64,000 nt of DNA from Gemmatimonadaceae bacterium (lineage in GTDB: Bacteria; Gemmatimonadota; Gemmatimonadetes; Gemmatimonadales; Gemmatimonadaceae), in contig JADZDM010000007.1 of NCBI GenBank assembly GCA_020851035.1, positions 62,001 to 126,000 of the forward strand, written 5' to 3'. A program made the translations under genes and the position numbers. The notes below the pieces were generated by a model, which did not search any database, had not been told where the DNA came from, and saw only the letters and a program-made list of their open reading frames with translations. Each line of letters starts with the position of its first letter. The first letter of the stretch is position 1. Positions 34,845 to 43,793 of the stretch are shown piece after piece.

Positions 34845-36223
34845 CTGGTGGCGCCAGCGCTCTTGGCGGGCACGCCGACATCGATCCTGACGCCCGGCGG
34901 GGCCGCGTCAGCGGCGCGGGAGGCCGCCTCGGTGGCGGGAAGGCCGAGCCGCGAGGCAAGCCCGTCGCGGACGCTGGCGAACGCCGAGAGCTTCGGGCCG
35001 GACAGGGTCACGCCGCTCGCCGCGCGCAGCGTTCGCGTGGGTTCTCTTGACACACCGTCCACGAGGGTCTCGAAGTGCAGATGAGGGCCCGTGGAGAGTC
35101 CGGTGGACCCGACGAAGCCGATGACCTGTCCCTGCGTGACGACCTGGCCTTCACGCAGGGATGGTGCAAAACCGCGCAGGTGTCCGTAGCGCGTGACCAT
35201 CCCGTCCCGGTGGCGGATCTCGACCATCTTGCCGAACCCGCCGCCGTACCCCGCCTTGATCACCGCGCCGTCGCCGACCGCACGGACCGGCGTGCCGAAG
35301 GGTGCTGCGAAGTCGATGCCCGCATGCCGGCGGACCGTCCCGAGGATGGGATGGACGCGCAGGCCGAACGCGCTCGACATCCGACGGAACTCGAGCGGTG
35401 CGGTGAGGAAGGTCGTCCGCATGGGCCGACCTTCCAGATCGTAATACTCCGCGTTACCGGCGTTGGTTGAGAACCGGATCGCACGCAGCCACTGGCCATC
35501 ATGGTAGATGCCCCCGGCCACCAGCGCACCGACCTGCTCGGCACCGAACGCGGTGCGGCGGCGCTCCATCACGACCAGCGCCGAGTCCCCCGGCGCGAGA
35601 TCCCGTCCGACATCGAGCTTGTACTCGAAGGCCTCGGCCAGCGCGTAGGCGGCCTCGATCCGACCTCGCACGGTGAGCGCGCCGCGGCCGGCGTTCCGCA
35701 TCGATTCCACCAGCGAGCCACGGGTGGCGGTGCGGATGACCACGGTATCGGTGCGCCAGAGTTCGCGGCGCTCGGTGGCGCTCCAGGTATTGCCCGCGGT
35801 GCGCATGACCCGGATGCTACGGTCGTCGGCGACCTGGAACTCGACCTCCCGCACGGGAGCGGCGGCGCTGTCGGCGTAGATCGCGAGCGGGATGTCTCGC
35901 CGCGCGGTACCGCGCATCTCGGATGCCTTGAGCACCGCCAGCGCGTCGTCACGCGGGAGGCCAGCCCGGACGAGCACGGTGACGACACCATCCCTGGCCC
36001 GGATCGTGTCGCGGCGCGACACGGGGATGGCCGTCTCGCCCCGACCGGCAGTGGTATCCCTCGGGAGCGGGGGCGAGCGCTTGGGCAGGCCCCAGATCGC
36101 GAGCGCGGCGGCGCCGAAGACCGTCAGGAAAACGACGGCGCGCGCCCGTCGCCGCAACTGGCGTTCGAGCGCGCGCTGACGTCGTGACCTGTAGCGATCC
36201 TCTGCGGCGGGAGCGTCGGGCAT
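34841..36223 (-). CDS. M23 (LytM) family metallopeptidase, membrane anchored
   Basis: A 460-residue cell-wall peptidase. An N-terminal basic stretch and one membrane helix (about 29-46) place it in the periplasm. Residues 80-290 form LysM/MepM-like accessory domains; the LytM domain follows, with RRHAGIDFAAPFGTPVRAVGDG (zinc His and Asp), YGHLRGF and STGPHLHFETLVDG (HxH). All zinc ligands and catalytic His are present, so it should cleave peptide cross-bridges rather than act as an EnvC-type activator. It starts at ATG 36223, 31 bases after ftsZ, a position suggesting a role in septal splitting or in wall growth. Confidence 0.9.
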   Translation of the reverse strand: MPDAPAAEDRYRSRRQRALERQLRRRARAVVFLTVFGAAALAIWGLPKRSPPLPRDTTAGRGETAIPVSRRDTIRARDGVVTVLVRAGLPRDDALAVLKASEMRGTARRDIPLAIYADSAAAPVREVEFQVADDRSIRVMRTAGNTWSATERRELWRTDTVVIRTATRGSLVESMRNAGRGALTVRGRIEAAYALAEAFEYKLDVGRDLAPGDSALVVMERRRTAFGAEQVGALVAGGIYHDGQWLRAIRFSTNAGNAEYYDLEGRPMRTTFLTAPLEFRRMSSAFGLRVHPILGTVRRHAGIDFAAPFGTPVRAVGDGAVIKAGYGGGFGKMVEIRHRDGMVTRYGHLRGFAPSLREGQVVTQGQVIGFVGSTGLSTGPHLHFETLVDGVSREPTRTLRAASGVTLSGPKLSAFASVRDGLASRLGLPATEAASRAADAAPPGVRIDVGVPAKSAGATR

Positions 36224-36254
36224 CCCCTCATGATGGCCGGAAGTGACTCCGGAC

Positions 36255-37478
36255 TCAATCCATCTGGCGCCGCATGAAGGTGGGGATTTCGAGATCGTCC
36301 TGACTGACCGGTCGCATCGGGCGCGCCGGGCCGGTCACCGAGCGGGGACCAGCGGGCGGCTGGGCCTGGACGGATCCGGCGCCTGCGGCCGGGTTCTGGC
36401 CTGGCCGCACGATGCTGCTGGGCTTCGGGACCACGAGCTGGGACGGTGTCTGCCGACCGTTCGCGGTGACGATGCCGGGCTTGAAGTCGGGCGTGGCCTG
36501 CCCGAGCGCACGGTCGAACCCGGTGGCGATCAGGGTCACGCGGATCTCGCCTTCCATGGCCGGATTGCTGGAATCGCCGCCGAAGATGATTTCCGCATCG
36601 TCGCCGACCGACTCCTGCACGAGCTCGGCAATCTGCTGCACCTCGCCGAGCTGGAGGTCGGGGCCACCGACGATGTTGATGAGCACGGACTGGGCGCCGG
36701 TGATCGAGACGCTGTCGAGGAGCGGGCTGGCGATGGCCTGCTGCGCCGCCTCCATCGCCCGGTTCTCGCCGCGGCCGATGCCGGACCCCATGAGCGCCGA
36801 GCCGCCGTTCTGCATCACGGTCCGCACGTCGGCGAAGTCGACGTTGATGGTGCTCGACGTGTTGATGATGCCGGAGATGCCGGAGGTGGCCTGCAGGAGG
36901 ACCTCGTCCGCCTTCTTGAGGGCATCCTGGAACGGCATGCCGCGCCCGACCACGGCGAGCAGGCGCTCGTTCGGCACGACGATCATCGTGTCGACGTGCT
37001 TCCGCAGCTCGCTGATGCCGAGCTCTGCCTGGCGCATCCGCTTGCGCCCTTCGAACAGGAACGGCTTGGTGACGATCCCGACCGTGAGGGCGCCGGCTTC
37101 GCGGGCGAGCTCGGCAATGACGGGGGCTGCCCCGGTACCGGTCCCACCGCCCATGCCGCAGGTCACGAAGACCAGGTCGGCGCCGGCGACCGTCCGGCTG
37201 ACCTCCTCGCGATTCTCTTCGATCGACTGCCGCCCGACGTCAGGTCTGGCACCAGCGCCGAGCCCGTTGGTCAGCTTCCGCCCGATCTGGATCTTGACGT
37301 CGGCCTTGGAATTGTGAAGGGCCTGGGCGTCGGTGTTGACGGAGATGAACTCGACCCCGCTGAGGTGCTCCTCGATCATCCGGTTGACGGCGTTCCCGCC
37401 GCCACCGCCAACGCCGATCACCTTGATGACGGCGTTGGAATCGTTGCGTTCCTCGAACTCGAAGATCATGGCGGACAT
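36255..37478 (-). CDS. ftsZ: Cell division GTPase FtsZ
   Basis: A 407-residue tubulin homologue that forms the Z ring. KVIGVGGGGGNAVNRM (about 19-34) and the tubulin signature GGGTGTG at 110-116 bind GTP. NVDFADVRTVM near 210 holds the catalytic T7-loop Asp. A Pro/Gln/Ala-rich linker (about 325-395) leads to the C-terminal peptide DLEIPTFMRRQ, which binds FtsA and other partners. ATG at 37478 was preferred over 37469 because GGAG lies 11 bases before it. It is separated from ftsA by 586 bases with a terminator and promoters, so it can be expressed apart from the rest of the dcw cluster. Confidence 0.97.
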   Translation of the reverse strand: MSAMIFEFEERNDSNAVIKVIGVGGGGGNAVNRMIEEHLSGVEFISVNTDAQALHNSKADVKIQIGRKLTNGLGAGARPDVGRQSIEENREEVSRTVAGADLVFVTCGMGGGTGTGAAPVIAELAREAGALTVGIVTKPFLFEGRKRMRQAELGISELRKHVDTMIVVPNERLLAVVGRGMPFQDALKKADEVLLQATSGISGIINTSSTINVDFADVRTVMQNGGSALMGSGIGRGENRAMEAAQQAIASPLLDSVSITGAQSVLINIVGGPDLQLGEVQQIAELVQESVGDDAEIIFGGDSSNPAMEGEIRVTLIATGFDRALGQATPDFKPGIVTANGRQTPSQLVVPKPSSIVRPGQNPAAGAGSVQAQPPAGPRSVTGPARPMRPVSQDDLEIPTFMRRQMD

Positions 37479-37595
37479 ATGGCGCTGCGCTCCGCGGAAT
37501 GGCAGGAGAGTGACCGGGCGACCGGCGTGCAAACAATCATGGAAACTCGCTGGCCCGGAGACACGACGGGCGCCGCGAGCAGGATTTCAGTCGAG

Positions 37596-37646
37596 AGTAT
37601 AGCAAATGGCTTCCTGCAACGCTATGGCGCGTACCACGGCCGTCAA
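37596..37646 (-). promoter_or_regulatory. Tandem promoter candidates for ftsZ
   Basis: P1 on the minus strand has TTGACG (37641-37646), 16 bases, then TAGCGT (37619-37624). P2 has an extended -10, TGC followed by TATACT (37596-37601), 17 bases below that TAGCGT. P2 would start near 37589 and leave a leader of about 110 bases before ATG 37478. The site lies downstream of a strong terminator that follows ftsA, where a new promoter is needed. Confidence 0.6.
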
Positions 37647-37930
37647 GATGCCGCCACGCTGACGGCAGCCTGACCGTCGGCAGGAGCGATCGCCAGCCAA
37701 CGGCATCCGGGTGAAGCACTTACCTGCCCACGCCTCGCGTGCTGCCGCAGGAAGGACGTTGCCCGGACGCACCTGGTCTCACCATCGGGAGCACCACACG
37801 GTTGCCCGGAAGCACTGGAGCCAAGTCGGCACGTTGCCGCGACACACGACCGGCACGCCGCGCCGCCGGTGCAGGTTGTCTGGATTCGCGTGCCAACTCC
37901 CGGTGAGCGTTGGACGTGCGTGATGGCGAG
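37647..37930. other. Intergenic spacer between the ftsA terminator and the ftsZ promoters
   Basis: About 285 bases without a convincing gene. Short open frames occur on both strands (for example 37779-37988 and 37720-38019 on the minus strand), but their translations are arginine-rich and lack family features or a ribosome site. No tRNA, riboswitch fold or long repeat was seen. The sequence is less GC-biased than the flanking genes. It may hold regulator sites for ftsZ. Confidence 0.5.
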
Positions 37931-37964
37931 AAAAAAGGGCGCGTCCCATTGCTGGAACGCGCCC
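37931..37964 (-). terminator. Intrinsic terminator after ftsA
   Basis: On the minus strand an 11-base stem, GGGCGCGTTCC paired with GGGACGCGCCC (one G-T wobble), with loop AGCAAT, is followed directly by TTTTTT at 37936-37931. It lies 100 bases after the ftsA stop. This is the clearest intrinsic terminator in the window and should end the rsmH-ftsA transcript. Confidence 0.92.
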
Positions 37965-38064
37965 GTCGAACAGCCGCTGCAACTCCATGTCCTGGCGAAC
38001 GCAGCGACCCCCTGCCCACCGTCCGGTCAGCCGCCCGAGTCCTCCGGGCGTTCCGGTGTCCGCC

Positions 38065-39333
38065 TCAGAAGAAGTCCTGGAACCACTCCTTCACCTTCCC
38101 CACGATCTGGTTCACACCCGCCGGAGTCGGCGCACCCGTCCGCTTCGCGGCAGCGGCCGGCTGCAGCATGGAGGCAATCGCGACGCGGCCCGCAGCGAAC
38201 TGGGCCAGACCCACGACGCAGCTGAAGCGCGGCGAATTCACGGCTTCCTTCAGACCATCCACACCTTCCGGAAGGCCGATCCTGACCGTCTGCCCGAACA
38301 GGTCGGAAGCCAGCTCCGCGATGCCTGCGGTGACCGAGGCACCTCCGGTCACGACCACGCCGGCGTTCAGCTGCTTGGCGAACCCGGCACGCTCGAGGTC
38401 GCGCTGGACGTGATCGAAGATCTCGTCGGTGCGCTGCTGGATGATGTGCGCGAGCAGTTCGTACGGGATCTGCCGGTCACCCTGGGTCACCGTGCTGGGC
38501 AGTGTGATGAACTGCCCGGGTTGGATCATCGGTTCGTAGGCGCAGCCGTACTCTTCCTTCAGGCGGTCGGCGTCCACGGGCGAGACGCCGAGCCCATGGA
38601 TGATGTCCGCGGTGACGTTCTGCCCGCCGAGGTTGATCGTCGCGACGTGGCGGATCTTTCCCTCGAGGAAGACGGCGAGGTCGGTGGTGCCGGACCCCAT
38701 CTCGACGAGCACCACGCCGAGTTCCTTCTCGTCTTCGGTGAGCGCCGCGAGCGCGCTGGCGAGCGGGGCCAGCACGAGGTCGCGGGTGCGGTACCCGGCC
38801 TTCTCGACCGCCTTCCGGATGTTGTTGGCTGGCGACGCCCCGACGGTGACGAGATACATCTCGGTCTCGAGGCGCGTGCCGACCATGCCGACGGGATCCC
38901 GGACCCCGAGATTCTTGTCGACCGTGTACTCCTGCGGAATGGCGTGCAGCAGTTCCCGCTCGCGCGGGATGGACTGGGCACGGGCCACCTCGTTCGCCCG
39001 GTCGACGTCGGCACGGGTGATTTCGTCCCCGTTCACGGCCACGATGCCCTGGCTGGTCATGGTCTGCACATGCTCGCCGGCGATGCCGACATACAGTGAC
39101 TCGACCTTCTGCCCTGCCATCCGTTCGGCGTCACCGAGCGCCTGCGCAATGGACCGGGTCGTCTCCTCGATGTCGGACACCACGCCACGGCGGAACCCAG
39201 CGGTTCGCGCCGTGCCCACGCCGAGCACCTTGAGCATCGGGCGCCTCGGCAGCTCGCCGATCACCTCCGCGATGAGGGCGGTGGTGTGGGCGGAGCCGAT
39301 GTCGAGCGCGGCGACAAGGCGGTCAGGACTCAT
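38065..39333 (-). CDS. ftsA: Cell division actin-like protein FtsA
   Basis: A 422-residue actin-fold ATPase that tethers FtsZ to the membrane. VAALDIGSAHTTALIAEV at residues 7-24 is phosphate loop 1, VEMGSGTTDLAVFLEGK near 205 loop 2, and VVVTGGASVTAGIAELA near 330 the adenosine motif. The 1C subdomain lies between about 85 and 165. The C-terminal GKVKEWFQDFF is the amphipathic membrane-targeting helix. ATG at 39333 shares ATGA with ftsQ. A strong terminator follows. Confidence 0.97.
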   Translation of the reverse strand: MSPDRLVAALDIGSAHTTALIAEVIGELPRRPMLKVLGVGTARTAGFRRGVVSDIEETTRSIAQALGDAERMAGQKVESLYVGIAGEHVQTMTSQGIVAVNGDEITRADVDRANEVARAQSIPRERELLHAIPQEYTVDKNLGVRDPVGMVGTRLETEMYLVTVGASPANNIRKAVEKAGYRTRDLVLAPLASALAALTEDEKELGVVLVEMGSGTTDLAVFLEGKIRHVATINLGGQNVTADIIHGLGVSPVDADRLKEEYGCAYEPMIQPGQFITLPSTVTQGDRQIPYELLAHIIQQRTDEIFDHVQRDLERAGFAKQLNAGVVVTGGASVTAGIAELASDLFGQTVRIGLPEGVDGLKEAVNSPRFSCVVGLAQFAAGRVAIASMLQPAAAAKRTGAPTPAGVNQIVGKVKEWFQDFF

Positions 39334-40085
39334 GGCAGTCTGGCGATGACGAGGTTGCGGAAGCGCAGGTCCAGCTCGGCTGCGCGGATCCGGCGGCGAG
39401 CGAGGTCCTGCTCGACAGGAATAATGTCTGCCAGACGGTCCAGCGTCACCTGCGGCGTCACCCGGACACGCTGGTGCGTGGTCCAGAGGTGCCATTCGGT
39501 GGTCGAGATCCGGCGGACCTCCTCGATCGCGTCGAAGAGGAGCGGGTCACGTGACCGCAGCGTGCCGAGCAGGTTGTAGAGGCGGCGATCGGCGACGGTG
39601 TCGCGCGGGCCGGCGGGTGGCAGCACGACCGGGGCATCGAAGGCGGAGACCGCCGGGTCGATCGGCAGGCGGGTGCCGGCGGAATCCACACCGCGGAAGC
39701 CGTCCCGGGTCGCGACGAGGGCAACCGGGGTGCGCTCGACGATGGCGACGACGAGCGTGCCGGGGAGGCGCCGCCGGATGTTGGCGCGGGCGACGAGGGG
39801 GATACCCTCCACCTTGGCGGCAAACCCCTTCGGGTCGTCGAAGACGCTGGCCGTCGTGTCGGCGCCCAGCGCCGCGACCACCGCGGTGGGTGAGAGGAAC
39901 CGCGCGCCCTCGAGCTGAACCGTCTGGACGTGGAAGTACTCGAGATTGCTGAGGAGGCGCGGGAGCCCCCAGTAGAGCAGGCCTGCCGTCACCAGCACGG
40001 CGCCAGCCACGGCCCCACGACGGCGAAGGTCGGTGTTCGCAGGCTCGGCCGCCGGCGCAGCGGTCACGCGCGCGGCCGCCGTCAT
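39330..40085 (-). CDS. ftsQ: Cell division protein FtsQ/DivIB
   Basis: A 251-residue bitopic membrane protein. One helix at about 25-42 (AVAGAVLVTAGLLYWGL) is followed by a POTRA domain (FHVQTVQLEGARFLSPTAVVAAL, then IPLVARANIRRRLPGTLVVAIVERTPVALV) and by the FtsQ beta domain. FtsQ joins FtsL to control septal synthesis by FtsW-FtsI. Sequence identity within this family is low, so position between murC and ftsA and the POTRA pattern are the main evidence. ATGA overlaps join it to both neighbours. Confidence 0.9.
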   Translation of the reverse strand: MTAAARVTAAPAAEPANTDLRRRGAVAGAVLVTAGLLYWGLPRLLSNLEYFHVQTVQLEGARFLSPTAVVAALGADTTASVFDDPKGFAAKVEGIPLVARANIRRRLPGTLVVAIVERTPVALVATRDGFRGVDSAGTRLPIDPAVSAFDAPVVLPPAGPRDTVADRRLYNLLGTLRSRDPLLFDAIEEVRRISTTEWHLWTTHQRVRVTPQVTLDRLADIIPVEQDLARRRIRAAELDLRFRNLVIARLP

Positions 40086-41497
40086 GCCGACCTCGCCGAG
40101 AGGGCCTCGAGCAGTTCCGGCCCGACCGCCGTCACGTCACCGGCACCCATCGTCAGCACGACATCCCCCGGCCGCACCAGCGCGAGCAATGCCGGCGTGG
40201 CGTCGCGGCGCGATCCCAGCCAGTCGGGCGCGTGCCCCGCACGATCCGCCGCATCGGCGATAAGCGTCGAGGTGACACCGGGAATCGGGTGCTCACGCGC
40301 CTTGTAGATGTCGGTCAGGGCGAAGCAGTCAGTGCCTGCGGCCAGCGCCTGCCCGAAGTCGTCCGCGAAGTCGCGGGTGCGAGTGTAGAGGTGCGGCTGG
40401 AACAGCGCGACGATGCGGCGACCGGGAAAGGCCGCGCGCGCCGCCTCGAGCGTTGCGCGCACCTCGGTGGGATGGTGCGCGTAGTCGTCGATGACGAGGA
40501 CACCGTGCACCTCACCCTTCCGCTCGAACCGCCGCTCCACGCCCACGAACGCCTCGAGCCCGGGCTTGAGCGCGTCGAACGAGTGGCCGAGCATCAGCCC
40601 TGCACCGATGGCCGCCAGCGCGTTGCGGCGATTGTGCTGTCCCGGCACACGGAGCGTGAGCGTGCCGAGCGGGGCGCCGTCGAAGACGATGCGCATCGCG
40701 TCACCCTCGACGATGCCCACCAGCCTGGCATCGGGGGTGTCGGTGCCGTAGCGGATCAGCTCCGCCTGTGCCGGCACGGCCAGCGCGTTCGCACCGGGAT
40801 CGTCGGCACACAACACGACACCATGCGCCTCCGCCAGGTACGCCTCGAACGTGGCGACGATGTCGCGGAGGTCGGTGTAGATGTCGAGGTGGTCGGCCTC
40901 GACGTTCGTGACGACGGCGATGGTGGGGTGCAGGGCGAGGAACGAGCGGTCGTACTCGTCTGCTTCGACCACCACCGTGGTGCCGCCGCCCCAGCGCAGG
41001 TTGCCACCCCAGCGGTGCACGCGGCCGCCGACGATGCCGGTGGGTGCGGCACTGGTGCCGGCGAGCGCCTCGGTCGTCATGACCGTGGTGGTCGTCTTGC
41101 CATGTGTGCCGGCGATGCCGACGATCTGCATGCCGGCGACGGCTGCACCAAGCGCCTCCGCACGCCGGATGACCGGGAGTCGCAGTGCGCCTGCCTCGAC
41201 CATCTCGACGTGGTCGGCGGGAATCGCGGAGGACACCACCACGGCGCGCGCGCCGCGCACGTACGCGGCGTCGTGCCCGCGGTGCACCGTGACGCCCAGC
41301 GCCTCCAGGTCGGCGTTGCCCGCCGGGCTCATGTCGCTGCCCGTGACGGTGACACCGCGGCGCACGAACAACTCGGCCAGCGCACTCATGCCGGCGCCGG
41401 CGATGCCGACGAAATGCACCGGCCTCGGGTCCGGTTCGCGGAAGAGGCGCAGCGCGTCATCGCGCATGCGGGCACTGGTCGTGGAATCGACAGCCAT
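40082..41497 (-). CDS. murC: UDP-N-acetylmuramate--L-alanine ligase
   Basis: A 471-residue Mur ligase adding the first amino acid of the peptide stem. VHFVGIAGAGMSALAELF near residue 27 is the MurC nucleotide-sugar motif. The ATP site is GIAGTHGKTTTTVM near 128, with VVEADEYDRSFL and the later VIDDYAHHPTEVRATL (MurC/Mpl signature) and FQPHLYTRTRDF. The chain starts at ATG 41497, 14 bases after murG, and ends overlapping ftsQ (ATGA). murB, which usually follows murC, is missing here. Confidence 0.97.
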   Translation of the reverse strand: MAVDSTTSARMRDDALRLFREPDPRPVHFVGIAGAGMSALAELFVRRGVTVTGSDMSPAGNADLEALGVTVHRGHDAAYVRGARAVVVSSAIPADHVEMVEAGALRLPVIRRAEALGAAVAGMQIVGIAGTHGKTTTTVMTTEALAGTSAAPTGIVGGRVHRWGGNLRWGGGTTVVVEADEYDRSFLALHPTIAVVTNVEADHLDIYTDLRDIVATFEAYLAEAHGVVLCADDPGANALAVPAQAELIRYGTDTPDARLVGIVEGDAMRIVFDGAPLGTLTLRVPGQHNRRNALAAIGAGLMLGHSFDALKPGLEAFVGVERRFERKGEVHGVLVIDDYAHHPTEVRATLEAARAAFPGRRIVALFQPHLYTRTRDFADDFGQALAAGTDCFALTDIYKAREHPIPGVTSTLIADAADRAGHAPDWLGSRRDATPALLALVRPGDVVLTMGAGDVTAVGPELLEALSARSA

Positions 41498-41511
41498 GAA
41501 TGGAGTTGAAG

Positions 41512-42621
41512 CTACTGCAGGTTCAGTGAGGCCAGGATGCGCGCGGCGATGACGTGCGCGGCGTCGACACGCGCCCGCAGGCGCGCCGCCGTGCCCATCG
41601 CCGACAGCGTGTCACCGGAGGAACATACGTCAGCCAACGCCGCGCCGAGTGCACCCTGCCCCAGCTGCGACTGCGGGACCACCTGCGCGGCGTGTGCCGC
41701 GGCGAGTGCGCGCGCATTCAGTGACTGATGGTCCGCCGCGGCGGTGGGCAACGGCACGAGCACCATGGGGATGCCCCACGCGCAGAGTTCCGCGGTGGAC
41801 ATGGCGCCGGCGCGGGCCACGGCGAGATCCGCGGTGTCGTACGCCTGCGCCATCGGGTTCTGGTACGCGACGACCCGCACGCGTTCACTGGCGAGGTGCG
41901 CCAACCGGGGGTGCTCGGACGGCCCCGTCACCCAGATCGCACCCCATCCGGCCGGCAGTCCGGCGGGTAGCCAGGCGGCGATGGCGTCGTTGATCGCGCG
42001 CGAGCCCTGGCTCCCGCCGAAGACCAGCAGCACCCGCGTGACCTGGTCGCCGAATCCCCAGCGGGCGCGTCCAACCGCGCGATCCGGGAGCGGCGAGGGG
42101 GGTGGCGCGATGGGGTTCCCGGTGTCGACCGTGCGACTGCGGGCGGCGGGCGGCAGGGTGGCGACGGCCTCGGGAAACCCGACGAAGGTGGCCCGCGCGG
42201 CCGGGCTGAACCAGCGGACGGTCAGGCCGGCGACGGCATTCTGCTCCTGCAGGAAGTACGGGATGCCCTTGAGCCGGGCGTAGCCCAGCAGGGCACCCGC
42301 GGCGTATCCGCCCGTGCCGAGCACTCCGACCGGGGGGTGCGCGTCGGCGAGCCGGCCGATGGTGCCAAGGGCGCTGGCCAGGCCGCGCAGCGTCTTCCAG
42401 TTCTGCCACGGCGCGCTGCGGTAGAGCGGGTGGAGGTCGAGCAGCTCGTGCGGCCAGCGGGTGGTGGGCAGCACGGTCCGCTCGATCCCGCGCTGCGCGC
42501 CGATGAAGCGGATGTCGAGGTCGGGGCGCTGGCTGGCGAGGGCGTCGGCGATGGCGAGCCCCGGGTACAGATGACCGCCGGTGCCGCCACCCGCGACATA
42601 AAAGCTGCCCACGGCACCCAT
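41512..42621 (-). CDS. murG: UDP-N-acetylglucosamine--N-acetylmuramyl-(pentapeptide) pyrophosphoryl-undecaprenol N-acetylglucosamine transferase
   Basis: A 369-residue GT28 transferase that turns lipid I into lipid II at the inner membrane face. The N terminus has the glycine-rich loop VAGGGTGGHLYPGLAIADAL at residues 9-28. LGTGGYAAGALLGYARLKGIPYFLQEQN and VFGGSQGSRAINDA are the next signatures, and VARAGAMSTAELCAWGIPMVLVPLPTAAADHQ near 270 is the UDP-GlcNAc site. The ATG at 42621 overlaps the ftsW stop by one base (TGATG). Confidence 0.96.
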   Translation of the reverse strand: MGAVGSFYVAGGGTGGHLYPGLAIADALASQRPDLDIRFIGAQRGIERTVLPTTRWPHELLDLHPLYRSAPWQNWKTLRGLASALGTIGRLADAHPPVGVLGTGGYAAGALLGYARLKGIPYFLQEQNAVAGLTVRWFSPAARATFVGFPEAVATLPPAARSRTVDTGNPIAPPPSPLPDRAVGRARWGFGDQVTRVLLVFGGSQGSRAINDAIAAWLPAGLPAGWGAIWVTGPSEHPRLAHLASERVRVVAYQNPMAQAYDTADLAVARAGAMSTAELCAWGIPMVLVPLPTAAADHQSLNARALAAAHAAQVVPQSQLGQGALGAALADVCSSGDTLSAMGTAARLRARVDAAHVIAARILASLNLQ

Positions 42622-43793
42622 CAGCGCGCGCCGATCCCGAGAATCGGGTCCGGAAGGGCGTCGCTGTAAACGCGCTCGCGCGAGCTGCCGATGTTCACGA
42701 GGATCCCCGTCATCGCCAGCGAGATGAGCAGGTTGCTGCGGCCGTAGGAGATGAACGGCAGGGTGAGGCCGGTGTTCGGGAAGAGCCCGGTGATGACCGC
42801 CAGGTGCACGAACGCCGTGATGACGGTGGTGAGTGTCAGGCCGACGGCCGTGAGCTGCAGGAACTGACTTCGGGCGTCGCGAGCGATCCGGAAGCCGAGC
42901 CAGGCGTAGCCGCCGAAGAGGGCCACCACGGTGAAGAGGCCGACGAATCCCCACTCCTCGCCGACGTTGGAGCCGATGAAGTCGGTGTACTGGAACGGCA
43001 GGAAGCCGCTCTGCTGGCGGCCCTCTCCGAACCCGACGCCGAACATGCGGCCGGCGCCGATGGCGATCATCGACTGGCGGGTCTGCAGGTTGATGTCCTG
43101 CGCACAGCCGACGGCACGCGGCTGGTCGCGCCAGTCGGCGATCCGGCACTTCACGTAGCCGTTCATCCGGCCCCACGCGAGCGGGATGACGAGCAGCCCG
43201 ATGAGCAGGAAGTGGCCCACCCGCGCGCCGGCGATGAAGAGCATCGCGCCCATCAGCGCCATGTAGAACAGCGCCACCGAGACGTCCGGCTCCAGGATCG
43301 CGAGCACCGCCAGGGTGCCGTTGACCGCGAAGAACGGCAGCAGGCCCTTGCCGAGCCGCCGCAGCTGCTCCCCCTTCTTGGCCGCGAGCATGGCCGTCCA
43401 CAGGATCACCGCGACCTTCGCGAACTCCGAGGGCTGCACGGCATGGCTGAACAGGAAACGCTTGGATCCGTTGACGTTGCTCGAGATGAGCAGGACGAGG
43501 AGCATCGACACCAGCGACGCGATCATGATGTGCCACGCGTACTCCCGCAGCCGCTCGGCGTCGAACTTGGCGCAGACCGCGAACGCCACGATGCCCAGGC
43601 CCGCGCCGACGAGCTGGCGGACGAGGTAGTACGACGGGGTGAGGTTCTTCTGCTGCGCGACGATCACCGTGGCGCTGTAGACCGTCGCGAGGCCGAGCAC
43701 GAGGAGGATGGCGGTGATCAGCAGCAGCGCGCGTGCCTCGACGCCCATGCGCCACCGTTCCCGGACCACTTCCACCGTCACCGCAGCCGTCAT
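42621..43793 (-). CDS. ftsW: Septal peptidoglycan glycosyltransferase FtsW
   Basis: A 390-residue SEDS polymerase with about ten membrane helices. ALLLITAILLVLGLATVYSAT is the first, SNVNGSKRFLF precedes VQPSEFAKVAVILWTAMLA, and LEPDVSVALFYMAL has the conserved acidic region. The late segment FPNTGLTLPFISYGRSNLL is the SEDS signature (usually FISYGGSS; here FISYGRSN). FtsW polymerises lipid II together with FtsI. ATG at 43793 has a strong Shine-Dalgarno (GGGGAGG) and overlaps the murD stop (ATGA). Confidence 0.95.
   Translation of the reverse strand: MTAAVTVEVVRERWRMGVEARALLLITAILLVLGLATVYSATVIVAQQKNLTPSYYLVRQLVGAGLGIVAFAVCAKFDAERLREYAWHIMIASLVSMLLVLLISSNVNGSKRFLFSHAVQPSEFAKVAVILWTAMLAAKKGEQLRRLGKGLLPFFAVNGTLAVLAILEPDVSVALFYMALMGAMLFIAGARVGHFLLIGLLVIPLAWGRMNGYVKCRIADWRDQPRAVGCAQDINLQTRQSMIAIGAGRMFGVGFGEGRQQSGFLPFQYTDFIGSNVGEEWGFVGLFTVVALFGGYAWLGFRIARDARSQFLQLTAVGLTLTTVITAFVHLAVITGLFPNTGLTLPFISYGRSNLLISLAMTGILVNIGSSRERVYSDALPDPILGIGAR

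Noticed and set aside
37720-38019. 99-codon open frame on the minus strand
   Set aside because: Runs through the terminator stem after ftsA and has no protein-like features.
37910-38413. 167-codon open frame on the plus strand at the ftsA end
   Set aside because: Antisense to ftsA and passing through its terminator; no ribosome site and no recognisable domain.
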